Shown here: positions 1 through 6,266 of the stretch, piece after piece
Layout: each line of letters opens with the position of its first letter
Numbering within the stretch: position 1 is the first letter of the stretch
Source of the DNA: Bordetella parapertussis
GTDB lineage: Bacteria > Pseudomonadota > Gammaproteobacteria > Burkholderiales > SG8-41
NCBI GenBank assembly: GCA_945870465.1
Contig: CAMBSS010000150.1
Span: 1 to 9,823, forward strand
Length of the DNA: 9,823 nucleotides
Direction of reading: 5' to 3'
The notes under the pieces: generated by a model
Databases searched by the model: none
The model's input: only the letters and a program-made list of their open reading frames with translations
Told to the model about the DNA's origin: nothing
Translations under genes and position numbers: made by a program

Positions 1-125
1 AGCACTTCCGGGCGCATGGTTCTTTTCGCATGCGGCTTGATGTTTTCGACGAGCTGATCGCCAGCGTCGATATCGACGCCGGCATCGCGGTATGTCAGGG
101 ATGGCGACGGGTCAGGTGTGGTCAA
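1..125 (-). CDS. purM: Phosphoribosylformylglycinamidine cyclo-ligase, N-terminal fragment
   Basis: PurM closes the imidazole ring of AIR from FGAM with ATP, the fifth step of cytosolic purine synthesis. Only about 41 codons are present; the gene runs off the left edge. Read on the minus strand, the fragment contains [19 protein letters not shown] and then RTMRPEVL, which match the conserved start of PurM proteins ([11 protein letters not shown]...). The frame has no ATG before this block. I place the start at TTG 125-123, preceded by AGAAGG four bases upstream, a rather short spacing. The fragment diverges from hda across about 130 bp that must hold both promoters. The family assignment is strong from the motif; the start codon is inferred, and a start further upstream in the same open frame cannot be excluded. 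Confidence 0.88.
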   Translation of the reverse strand, partial: MTTPDPSPSLTYRDAGVDIDAGDQLVENIKPHAKRTMRPEV

Positions 126-164
126 GATGCCTTCTCGCGGGTCGTAAACAGCGGGTGGGTCGGG

Positions 165-170
165 TAAGAT
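165..170 (+). promoter_or_regulatory. Candidate -10 element for hda
   Basis: TAAGAT followed by AGCG lies about 86 bases upstream of the hda ATG. No good -35 hexamer is visible at 16-18 bp spacing. The same TAnnAT(T)AGCG arrangement recurs before panC and before the small CxxC gene, which is the main reason to list it. It is inferred only. Confidence 0.3.
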
Positions 171-207
171 AGCGTTTCCCGTGTGCTGTATGCCATTGTT
201 GCGCGCC

Positions 208-213
208 TGATTT
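208..213 (-). promoter_or_regulatory. Candidate -10 element for purM
   Basis: On the minus strand this reads TAAAAT in the context CGGGTAAAATCAGG. It would place a purM transcript start roughly 75 bases before the TTG codon. The decamer CGGGTAAAAT is the near-perfect inverted counterpart (9 of 10) of CGGGTAAGAT at 161-170 on the plus strand, so the two candidate promoters point through each other. No convincing -35 box is visible. Confidence 0.3.
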
Positions 214-256
214 TACCCGAAATGACCCCATACCGCTTTGTTGCCACGTGCTGCGC

Positions 257-955
257 ATGAAGCAGCTTGCACTCGATATTGCGCAGCCGCCGGCGCCCAC
301 ACTGGATAATTTCGTACCGGGCCGCAACGCGGAGCTCGTGGTGGCTTTGTACTCGATTGCGAACCGGGCAAGCAGCGAACGATTTATTTATCTGTGGGGC
401 GCCGCGGGCAGCGGACGCAGCCACTTGGTGCGCGCGGTGGTGGACGCCGCGCGCGCCGACGGCAGGCCGGCGCAGATGTTCGATTCCGGCGCGGCAAAGT
501 TCGATGCTGCCGAGGACACGCTGTGCGCAGTAGACGACGTGCACCTGTTGAACGAAGAGGCGCAGATCGCCGTCTTCAATCTGCACAATCGCATCAAGGC
601 CGGCAACGGTACTCTGCTCGCCAGCGGCAATGCGCCGCCGGCGCAACTCAAGTTGCGCGCGGACCTTGTGACACGTCTGGGAGCGGGGCTTGTCTACCAG
701 GTGCACGGACTGAATGAAGAAGAAAAAGTCGCCGCGCTGAAACGCCATGCGCAGGCGCGCGGGTTCCAGTTATCGCAGGAAGTCATCGCGTACCTGTTGC
801 GCCACGCGCAGCGCGACCTGCCGTCGCTGCTTGCCTTGCTCGACGCGCTCGACCGTTATTCGCTCGCCAACCGGCGCGCCATTACGCTGCCGCTGCTGCG
901 GGAGTTGCTCGATGTCACTGCAAAACAAGTTGAAACCGCCGATAAACGCCGATGA
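257..955 (+). CDS. hda: DnaA regulatory inactivator Hda
   Basis: Hda is a DnaA-like AAA+ protein that binds the replication sliding clamp and stimulates hydrolysis of DnaA-bound ATP, limiting re-initiation. The product is 232 residues; E. coli Hda is about the same length. Residues 3-8 (QLALDI) fit the N-terminal clamp-binding motif. A Walker A variant WGAAGSGRSH lies near 47-56, a Walker B-like CAVDDVHLL near 90-98, sensor 1 (LLASGNAPP) near 120-128 and a sensor 2-like RDLPSLLALLD in the C-terminal helical region. An in-frame GTG at 248 would add three residues, but the family begins MKQL, so I chose ATG 257; neither has a clear ribosome binding site. The last codons and the stop lie inside an inverted repeat (936-1037). 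Divergence from purM and linkage to an HAD phosphatase fit the expected betaproteobacterial neighbourhood. Confidence 0.93.
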   Translation: MKQLALDIAQPPAPTLDNFVPGRNAELVVALYSIANRASSERFIYLWGAAGSGRSHLVRAVVDAARADGRPAQMFDSGAAKFDAAEDTLCAVDDVHLLNEEAQIAVFNLHNRIKAGNGTLLASGNAPPAQLKLRADLVTRLGAGLVYQVHGLNEEEKVAALKRHAQARGFQLSQEVIAYLLRHAQRDLPSLLALLDALDRYSLANRRAITLPLLRELLDVTAKQVETADKRR

Positions 956-1037
956 ACGCAGCCAGAATCAAACACCTTGGCACAGGCGAGTTGACGATCG
1001 CGGAATTTGATCGGCGTTCATCGGCGTTCGCCGGCGG
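936..1037. repeat. Inverted repeat with decamer-periodic arms (hda/HAD gap)
   Basis: The left arm 936-959 and right arm 1014-1037 are reverse complements over 24 nt with three mismatches; 15 nt are exact (AACGCCGATGAACGC at 945-959 against 1014-1028). Each arm is itself built from a roughly 10-nt unit (GATAAACGCC, GATGAACGCC). The arms are separated by 54 nt. The left arm supplies the last codons (ADKRR) and stop of hda. The form resembles dispersed intergenic repeats known from environmental proteobacteria, but I cannot confirm copy number. It could fold into a long hairpin between hda and the HAD gene. Confidence 0.8.
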
Positions 1038-1078
1038 CCAACTTTGATTTACAGATTTTATTTGATGGAGAGTGCCAG

Positions 1079-1735
1079 TTGAACCTCGCGCTATTCGATC
1101 TCGACAACACCCTGCTGAGCGGCGACAGCGACTTTGAGTGGGCGCAGTTCCTGGCCGAGAAGGGCGTGCTCGACCGCGAGGTGTACGAGGCGCGCAACAA
1201 TGCGTTCTACGAGCAGTACAAGGACGGCTCCCTCGATATTCACCAGTTTCTCGACTTTCAGTTGAAGCCGCTGGCGCGCCACCCGCGCAAAGTGCTCGAC
1301 GAATGGCACCGCGAATTCATGCGCGTGAAAATCCTGCCCATCATGCGGCTGCGCGGGCGTGAATTGATCGAGAGCCATCGCGCCGACCTGTGCGCCATCG
1401 TCACTGCGACCAACAGCTTCGTGACAGCGCCGATTGCGCGCGAATTCGGTATCGAACACCTGATCGCGACCGAGCCCGCGCACATCGATGGCGAATTCAC
1501 CGGCGAAGTGACCGGCACGCCGTGCTTTCGCGAAGGCAAGGTGACGCAGCTCGAACAGTGGCTGGCCGGCCGTGGGCAAAAGCTGTCATCGTTCGCGCAC
1601 AGCAGTTTTTACAGCGATTCGCTGAACGACCTGCCGCTGCTCAAATTCGTCACGCGCCCGGTGGCGGTCGACCCTGACGACACGCTGCGCGCCCACGCCG
1701 TAAAGCACGGCTGGCAGATACTCAGTCTGGCCTGA
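1079..1735 (+). CDS. HAD-IB family phosphatase (SerB/HisN-like)
   Basis: This is a cytosolic haloacid-dehalogenase superfamily hydrolase, likely acting on a small phosphate ester; the substrate is not determinable from sequence. The 218-residue product has motif I FDLDNT with nucleophile D7 and acid/base D9, a motif II serine/threonine segment IVTATNS near 107-113, motif III lysine in REGK (K154) and motif IV YSDSLNDLP with D180 and D184. A helical cap sits between motifs I and II, as in class I subfamily IB members such as phosphoserine or histidinol phosphatases. The start is TTG 1079: GGAG at 1067-1070 is well spaced and the conserved domain begins immediately afterwards. An upstream in-frame start at 1007 would translate the repeat arm and is unlikely. 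Its stop abuts the permease ATG (TGAATG), implying coupling. It accompanies hda and pcnB in related genomes as far as I recall. Confidence 0.87.
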   Translation: MNLALFDLDNTLLSGDSDFEWAQFLAEKGVLDREVYEARNNAFYEQYKDGSLDIHQFLDFQLKPLARHPRKVLDEWHREFMRVKILPIMRLRGRELIESHRADLCAIVTATNSFVTAPIAREFGIEHLIATEPAHIDGEFTGEVTGTPCFREGKVTQLEQWLAGRGQKLSSFAHSSFYSDSLNDLPLLKFVTRPVAVDPDDTLRAHAVKHGWQILSLA

Positions 1736-2701
1736 ATGACGCGCGCGCCGCTGATTATCGTGCTGGCGCTGGTCGCCGCCGGCAGTCTGTTGATCGCGCT
1801 GCTGTTCGGCACTTTTCCGATTTCTCCGCTGCAGGTGCTCGACAGCATCTTCCTGCCGACGCCCGGCATCGTTGACGATGTGATCTGGAAACTGCGCTTG
1901 CCGCGCGTGCTTGCCGCGTTTGCGTGCGGCGGACTGCTCGCGACCTCGGGCGTGCTGCTGCAGGTCCTGCTCAGGAATCCGCTGGCCGACCCTTACATAC
2001 TCGGCATTTCCGGCGGGACGGCTCTCGGCGCGCTGACTGCGGTGCTGCTCGGCGCCGGCGTCGCCGGCAGCAATCTCGCCGCGCTGGCTGGCGCGCTGGG
2101 CGCCATCGCGATCGTGTTCGGGTTGTCGTTTCGCGCCGGCGACTGGAATTTGCACCGCTTGTTGCTGACGGGTGTCGTGCTGTCGGCGGGCTTTACTGCG
2201 TTGATCAGCTTGCTGCTGACGCTCGCGCCGCAGGCGCAATTGCGCGGCATGCTGTTCTGGTTGATGGGGGATTTGTCTCACGCTGATGCGAGCGGCGGCG
2301 CCTGGTTCGTTTTGACGCTGGTAGTGCTGGTATTCACATTGAAATCGCGCAGTCTCAACGCTCTCGCGCTCGGCGCATTGAAAGCGCGCGCTCTCGGCGT
2401 CGCGGTGGGCGGCCTGCAGTCGGCGATCTATTTCGGCGCGGCGGTGGCGACGGTCGCGGCGGTGCTGCTCGGCGGCAGCATAGGCTTCGTCGGCATCATG
2501 GTGCCGCATGCATTGCGCCTGGCCGGCGTCAACGATCATCGCTGGCTGCTGCCGGCTTCGGCTCTGGTGGGCGGCAGCTTCGTGGCGCTCGCCGACACTT
2601 TTGCGCGCACGGTGTGGGCGCCGCAGCAGTTGCCGGTCGGCGTATTCACTGCCTTGCTGGGTGTGCCCGTGCTGCTCATCCTGCTGTCGCGGCGGCCATG
2701 A
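1736..2701 (+). CDS. FecCD/BtuC-family ABC importer permease
   Basis: This is an inner-membrane permease of a type II ABC importer, the family that moves cobalamin, ferric siderophores or haem. The 321 residues are almost wholly hydrophobic with roughly ten membrane segments, matching the usual length near 325. The conserved loop RNPLADPYILGISGGTALGA is at about 80-99. The ATPase-coupling region GSIGFVGIMVPHALRL at about 247-262 and the C-terminal block LADTFART...PQQLPVG at about 285-302 are typical of the family. The start ATG directly follows the HAD stop, and the 3' end overlaps the ATPase gene by ATGA. The C-terminal block reminds me more of cobalamin (BtuC) than siderophore permeases, but no riboswitch, binding protein or cob gene is present to decide, so I give no symbol. 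Confidence 0.9.
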   Translation: MTRAPLIIVLALVAAGSLLIALLFGTFPISPLQVLDSIFLPTPGIVDDVIWKLRLPRVLAAFACGGLLATSGVLLQVLLRNPLADPYILGISGGTALGALTAVLLGAGVAGSNLAALAGALGAIAIVFGLSFRAGDWNLHRLLLTGVVLSAGFTALISLLLTLAPQAQLRGMLFWLMGDLSHADASGGAWFVLTLVVLVFTLKSRSLNALALGALKARALGVAVGGLQSAIYFGAAVATVAAVLLGGSIGFVGIMVPHALRLAGVNDHRWLLPASALVGGSFVALADTFARTVWAPQQLPVGVFTALLGVPVLLILLSRRP

Positions 2702-3462
2702 ACCTGCGCGCAGACCAGCTCACTATCGCGGTCGGCACGCGGGTGCTGTGCCGCGACCTCGCGTTGGCGATGGTGCCCGGCGAATTGTGGGGCGTGCTGG
2801 GCTGCAACGGCAGCGGCAAAACCACGCTGTTGCATGCGCTGGCCGGGCTCGCGCCGCCTGCATCCGGCAATATCGCCATCGAGGGCAGGGCGCTGGCGGA
2901 TTATTCGCGGCGCCAACTCGGCCGCGCGCTCGGCATCCTCCTCCAGCGCGAAGACCAGGAATTCTGGGGCACGGTGCGCGATTACGTGATGCTCGGCCGC
3001 TATCCGCATGCCCGGGCGCTGTTCGGTTGGCATGCGGATGACGAGGCAGCGGCGGAGCACGCACTCGCCGCTTTCGATCTGACGGCGCTGGCGGAACAAA
3101 CGTACGGAACCTTGTCGGGCGGCGAGCGCCAGCGCGCGCGGCTCGCGCAACTGTGGGCGCAGGCGCCGCGAATCATGCTGCTGGACGAGCCGCTGCAACA
3201 CCTTGATCTGCGCCACCAACTGCAAGCGCTGCAATTGTTGCGTAAAGCAACGCGCGAGGAGGGCGCGGCGGCCGCACTGGTGCTGCACGACCTGACGTTT
3301 GCCGCCAGTTGCGACCGCATATTGATGCTGTACGGCGACGGGCGTTTTGCGGCGGGAAGCGCGGCTGAGCTGCTGCAGCCGGAGCGGCTGGCCACGCTTT
3401 ACGGCTGCGGCATACGCGCGTTCGGCGAGGGCGCGGGTGCGCATTTCATCCCCGTTATATAA
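2698..3462 (+). CDS. ABC importer ATP-binding protein (BtuD/FecE type)
   Basis: This is the cytoplasmic ATPase partner of the preceding permease. The 254-residue product has every canonical element: Walker A GCNGSGKT at 35-42, Q-loop glutamine near 83, signature LSGGERQ at 139-145, Walker B RIMLLDEP at 159-165, D-loop LQHLD (usually TNHLD) and the switch histidine in VLHDLT at about 197. Start ATG 2698 overlaps the permease stop as ATGA; a longer in-frame reading from 2614 would overlap the permease by 88 bp and is rejected. Permease and ATPase together form the BtuC2D2-like core, but no periplasmic binding protein is encoded in the window. The stop codon overlaps a TATAAT that may begin the pcnB transcript. 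Substrate is unresolved among cobalamin, siderophore and haem. Confidence 0.92.
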   Translation: MNLRADQLTIAVGTRVLCRDLALAMVPGELWGVLGCNGSGKTTLLHALAGLAPPASGNIAIEGRALADYSRRQLGRALGILLQREDQEFWGTVRDYVMLGRYPHARALFGWHADDEAAAEHALAAFDLTALAEQTYGTLSGGERQRARLAQLWAQAPRIMLLDEPLQHLDLRHQLQALQLLRKATREEGAAAALVLHDLTFAASCDRILMLYGDGRFAAGSAAELLQPERLATLYGCGIRAFGEGAGAHFIPVI

Positions 3463-3463
3463 T
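3458..3463 (+). promoter_or_regulatory. Candidate -10 element for pcnB
   Basis: A perfect TATAAT overlaps the stop codon of the ATPase gene (TAA 3460-3462). It is followed by a C-run and about 120 nt of untranslated sequence before pcnB, the longest plus-strand gap since hda. No good -35 hexamer or extended -10 TG is seen. If real, it starts a pcnB-folK-kinase transcript independent of the importer pair. Confidence 0.4.
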
Positions 3464-3495
3464 TCCCCCCACAAATTCGAGCGGACGCACACCCC

Positions 3496-3568
3496 TGCGC
3501 TGCTCAGTTTGTTTTGTAGCGTATAGCGTATTTGCGGGCATCTTCCCGTGCGCCGCTCAATTTGTTTT
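3496..3568 (+). repeat. 20-nt direct repeat in pcnB leader
   Basis: TGCGCTGCTCAGTTTGTTTT (3496-3515) recurs as TGCGCCGCTCAATTTGTTTT (3549-3568), 18 of 20 identical, 53 nt apart. Between the copies is a tandem heptamer, TAGCGTATAGCGTAT. All of it lies between the candidate TATAAT and the pcnB start. Function is unknown; a protein or RNA binding site or remnants of a duplication are possible. Confidence 0.75.
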
Positions 3569-3588
3569 CACAACAGGCAAGCCATTTA

Positions 3589-4953
3589 ATGATCAGGCGG
3601 TTTCTCGGCAAGGTTTTTTCGGGCGCGTTGTTCAAGTCCGCGCAGCCCAGGGTCATACCGTTTAAAACCCACCGCATCGCGCGCGACCACGTGAGCCGCG
3701 GCGCGATGAAGACCTGCGAAACGCTGCAGCAGCATGGGCACACCGCTTACGTGGTCGGCGGCGCGGTGCGCGATCTGCTGCTGGGCGGCATCCCCAAGGA
3801 CTACGACGTGGCGACCAGCGCCACGCCCGAGGAAGTGCGCGCGATTTTCCGACGCTCGCGCATCATCGGCCGCCGTTTTCGCCTGGTGCACGTGATGTTC
3901 GGCGCGGAAACCATCGAGGTCTCCACTTTTCGCGGCAGCGCTGCTGCCAACGAGGCGGCAGACGACAGCGATCATTCGACCGACGAGCACGGGCGCATCC
4001 TGCGCGATAACGTGTTCGGCAGCATGGAAGAAGACGCGGTGCGGCGCGATTTCACCGTGAACGCCATGTTCTACGACCCCGTGCGCGAAGAGGTGATCGA
4101 TTATCACGGCGGTGTCGCCGATATCAAGGCGAAAAAGCTGTGCATGATAGGCGACCCGGCGCAGCGCTATCGCGAAGACCCGATCCGCATGTTGCGCGCG
4201 GTGCGCCTTGCCGCCGCGCGCGGACTGGAAATCGAAGCGCGCTCGCGCAAACCGATCCGCGAACTGGCCGGCCTGCTGCAGAACGTACCCAAAGCGCGTT
4301 TGTTCGATGAAATGATGAAATTGCTGCTGTCGGGCCATGTGGCCGAAGGTGTGCGCCGCCTGCGCAAGGAAGGCCTGCATCACGGCGTGCTGCCGCTGCT
4401 CGACGTGATACTCGAGCAGCCGCTGGGCGAGCGTTTCGTCATGCTGGCGCTGGAGAACACCGACAAACGCATCAACGAAGGCAAGCCGGTGTCGCCGGGT
4501 TTCCTGTTCGCCTCGCTGCTGTGGCACGAAGTGCTGGCGGCGTGGAAGGCGGCGGAAAAAGGCGGCATGCATACGATGCCGGCGTTGTTCCACGCGATGG
4601 ACCAGGTGCTACAGGTGCAGGCGGAAAATCTGGCGATCCCGCGCCGCTACGGCGCCGACATGAAAGACATCTGGGCTTTGCAGGCGCGCCTGCTCAATCG
4701 ATCCGGACGGCGGCCTTATCTGCTGCTCGAGCATCCGCGGTTTCGCGCCGGTTTCGATTTTCTGCTGCTGCGCTGTGCCTGCAGCGAAATCGACGCCGAG
4801 ATCGGCACCTGGTGGGAAAAATTCCAGCAAGCGGATGAGGAGACACGTGCCGGCATGCTGATGAAAGACGGTCCTGGCGCCGCCAAGAAGCGCCGCCGGC
4901 CGCGCCGCAAAAAGAAACCGGCGGCCGCAGCGGGCGGGGCCGACGCCGCATGA
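3589..4953 (+). CDS. pcnB: Poly(A) polymerase I
   Basis: PcnB adds 3' poly(A) tails to RNA, which destabilises transcripts and regulatory RNAs. The 454-residue product is a class II nucleotidyltransferase. VVGGAVRDLLLG lies at 55-66 and KDYDVAT at 70-76, with metal ligands D71 and D73. RSRIIGRRFRLVHV near 89-102 is the feature that separates PcnB from CCA-adding enzymes. EVSTFR near 110, RRDFTVNAMFYDP near 152-164 and the RNA-binding segment YREDPIRMLRAVRLAA near 194-209 follow. The tail after about residue 425 is very basic (KKRRRPRRKKK), as is usual for PcnB RNA contact. ATG 3589 is chosen because homologs begin MIRxF; an in-frame TTG at 3532 would translate the leader repeat. The ribosome site is weak (AGGCAAG). 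The 3' end overlaps folK as ATGA, so the two are likely cotranslated. Confidence 0.95.
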   Translation: MIRRFLGKVFSGALFKSAQPRVIPFKTHRIARDHVSRGAMKTCETLQQHGHTAYVVGGAVRDLLLGGIPKDYDVATSATPEEVRAIFRRSRIIGRRFRLVHVMFGAETIEVSTFRGSAAANEAADDSDHSTDEHGRILRDNVFGSMEEDAVRRDFTVNAMFYDPVREEVIDYHGGVADIKAKKLCMIGDPAQRYREDPIRMLRAVRLAAARGLEIEARSRKPIRELAGLLQNVPKARLFDEMMKLLLSGHVAEGVRRLRKEGLHHGVLPLLDVILEQPLGERFVMLALENTDKRINEGKPVSPGFLFASLLWHEVLAAWKAAEKGGMHTMPALFHAMDQVLQVQAENLAIPRRYGADMKDIWALQARLLNRSGRRPYLLLEHPRFRAGFDFLLLRCACSEIDAEIGTWWEKFQQADEETRAGMLMKDGPGAAKKRRRPRRKKKPAAAAGGADAA

Positions 4954-5453
4954 GCGAAGTGATGGCCTATGTCGGGCTCGGCGCCAATCTGGAAGATCCG
5001 GTGGCGCAGGTGACGGCGGGCATGGCTGCACTGGCGGCGCTGCCGCGCACCCGGCTCGTTGCGCAATCGTCGCTCTATCGCACGGTGCCGGTGGGTTACA
5101 CCGAGCAGCCGGATTTCATCAACGCCGTCGCTGCAGTCAAAACGGCATTGGGAGCGCGCGAGCTGCTTGATGCGCTGCTGGCGACCGAACAGCATCATGG
5201 CCGTGTGCGCACGTTTCCGAACGCGCCGCGCACGCTCGACATGGATGTCCTGCTGTATGGTGACGCGCAGATGCACGAAGACGGCCTTACCATTCCGCAT
5301 CCGCGCATGCACGAGCGCGCTTTCGTGCTGGTGCCGCTGGCGGAGATTGCGCCGCGCTGCGTGATCCCCGCGCGCGGGGCAGTGAGTGAATTGTTGCGCG
5401 GTATTGATGTCTCGGGCGTGGTGCGTATCGAGAGCCCGGTGCACGCCATATGA
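4950..5453 (+). CDS. folK: 6-hydroxymethyl-7,8-dihydropterin pyrophosphokinase
   Basis: FolK transfers pyrophosphate from ATP to 6-hydroxymethyl-dihydropterin, the step before dihydropteroate synthase in folate synthesis. The 167-residue product is of normal length. YVGLGANLEDP at 7-17 is the N-terminal strand and glycine loop. SSLYRTVPVG and QPDFINAV (near 40-60) contact pterin. The signature PRTLDMDVLLYG at 93-104 carries the metal-binding D97 and D99, and IPHPRMHERAFVLVPL near 115-130 completes the fold. The segment before the signature is PNAPRT rather than the WGPRT of E. coli. The start overlaps the pcnB stop by ATGA; pcnB-folK linkage is widespread in proteobacteria. Its own stop overlaps the ATG of a 21-codon bridging frame that leads to the kinase. 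Confidence 0.95.
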   Translation: MSEVMAYVGLGANLEDPVAQVTAGMAALAALPRTRLVAQSSLYRTVPVGYTEQPDFINAVAAVKTALGARELLDALLATEQHHGRVRTFPNAPRTLDMDVLLYGDAQMHEDGLTIPHPRMHERAFVLVPLAEIAPRCVIPARGAVSELLRGIDVSGVVRIESPVHAI

Positions 5454-5515
5454 ACGCCGCCAGGAAGCCGGCAGGAATTGCGGACGCCGCCCTGATGCCG
5501 GCGCAAGCCGCGTGA
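5450..5515 (+). CDS. Possible 21-codon coupling frame between folK and kinase
   Basis: An ATG at 5450 overlaps the folK stop (ATGA), and this frame closes with TGA 5513-5515 overlapping the kinase GTG (GTGA). The product would be 21 residues, beginning MNAARKPAGIAD and ending AQAA, with no recognisable motif. The double stop-start overlap would allow a ribosome to pass from folK to the kinase, whose GTG lacks a clear ribosome site. It may instead be an accidental reading of a 58-bp spacer, or a remnant of an older kinase start. The ATGA overlap matches others in the operon. Confidence 0.35.
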   Translation: MNAARKPAGIADAALMPAQAA

Positions 5516-6159
5516 ACGCGCTGCCCGAAAAATACCGCTACATCGTGGTCGAAGGGCCGATCGGCGCCGGCAAGACCAGTCTGGCGCGCAAGCTCGCCGA
5601 GAAAAGCGGCAGCACGCCCTTGCTCGAAGACCCGGGCGCAAATCCGTTTTTGCCCGGTTTTTACACCGACAACGCGCGTTACGCGCTGCCGACCCAGTTG
5701 TTTTTCCTGTTCCAGCGCATCAACCAGGTGCGCGATCTCGGGCAGGCCGATCTCTTCCGGCGCACCACGGTGGCTGATTTCATACTCGACAAGGACCCGC
5801 TGTTCGCGCGCCTGACGCTGAACGACGACGAACTGAGCCTGTACCAGCAGATCTATACGCAGATGAAGCCGCAGGCCGCAGTGCCCGACCTTGTGATCTA
5901 CTTGCAGGCGTCGACCGAGACGCTGATTGAGCGCGTCAAGCGGCGGGCGGTGAGTTACGAGCGCACGATTTCCGAGGACTACCTGCTGAAGCTGGCGGAA
6001 AGCTACGCGCGGTTTTTTTATCAATACGACGCAGCACCCGTGTTGATCGTGAATTCGGAGCATCTCAATTTCGTCGACGCGCCGGCGGATTTCGATTTGT
6101 TGCTGGAGCGCATAGCCGCGATGCGCGGCGCGCGCGAATTTTTCAGTCTCGGGGAGTGA
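5512..6159 (+). CDS. Deoxynucleoside kinase (dNK family)
   Basis: This cytosolic enzyme phosphorylates deoxynucleosides for dNTP salvage; whether purine (dAdo/dGuo) or other is preferred cannot be read from sequence. The 215-residue product has a P-loop GPIGAGKTS at 15-23, a conserved QLFFLFQRINQ helix near 62-72 that lines the substrate pocket, a VADFILDKDPLFA segment near 87-99 in the position of the usual DR(Y/F) motif, and an arginine-rich lid RVKRRAVSYER near 141-151. GTG 5512 is chosen because homologs start just before EKYRYIVVEGPIG. Starting at an upstream in-frame codon would give an unrelated Cys/Arg-rich stretch overlapping folK. The position between folK and panB is one I recall from betaproteobacteria. 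Translation probably depends on coupling to the reading frame upstream. Confidence 0.9.
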   Translation: MNALPEKYRYIVVEGPIGAGKTSLARKLAEKSGSTPLLEDPGANPFLPGFYTDNARYALPTQLFFLFQRINQVRDLGQADLFRRTTVADFILDKDPLFARLTLNDDELSLYQQIYTQMKPQAAVPDLVIYLQASTETLIERVKRRAVSYERTISEDYLLKLAESYARFFYQYDAAPVLIVNSEHLNFVDAPADFDLLLERIAAMRGAREFFSLGE

Positions 6160-6234
6160 TTGGCGATGAGCGATGAGCGATGGGTGAGGATTGAGTAGGT
6201 CTTCCCATCACGCATCACCCATCACCCATTACGT
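6160..6234. repeat. Heptamer-based inverted repeat (kinase/panB gap)
   Basis: Immediately after the kinase stop, a left block reads GATGAGC GATGAGC GATGGGT GAGGATT GAG (7-nt period, 6165-6195). It is mirrored by a right block TCACGCA TCACCCA TCACCCA TTACGTA (6208-6235). The arms are imperfect inverted repeats; many differences are A/G or C/T changes that would become G-U pairs in a minus-strand transcript but mismatches in the plus-strand one. It fills most of the 107-bp gap before panB. The form resembles extragenic short-tandem-repeat elements of environmental proteobacteria. Confidence 0.75.
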
Positions 6235-6254
6235 ATTTGCGATTTCCGTAGTTG

Positions 6255-6261
6255 AAAGGAG
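6255..6261 (+). promoter_or_regulatory. Ribosome binding site of panB
   Basis: AAAGGAG ends five bases before ATG 6267. It fixes the panB start there and rules out the in-frame TTG at 6252, which lies upstream of it. It is one of only three strong Shine-Dalgarno sites in the window, with those of the HAD gene and the first Bug gene. Confidence 0.85.
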
Positions 6262-6266
6262 CCGAC

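Noticed and set aside
1007..1078. N-terminal extension of the HAD protein
   Set aside because: The 24 extra residues would come from the inverted repeat arm and lie upstream of a well-spaced GGAG for the TTG at 1079.
1586..3492. Two long minus-strand frames (about 317 codons each) over the permease and ATPase genes
   Set aside because: Their products are low-complexity Gln/Arg/His-rich readings opposite strong ABC transporter genes; no motif or ribosome site supports them.
3586..4593. Minus-strand frame of 335 codons opposite pcnB
   Set aside because: Composition is His/Arg/Ala-rich with no recognisable domain, and pcnB on the other strand is unambiguous.
5386..5511. N-terminal extension of the kinase overlapping folK
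   Set aside because: The added residues are Cys/Arg-rich, unlike any kinase N-terminus, and overlap folK out of frame by 68 bp.
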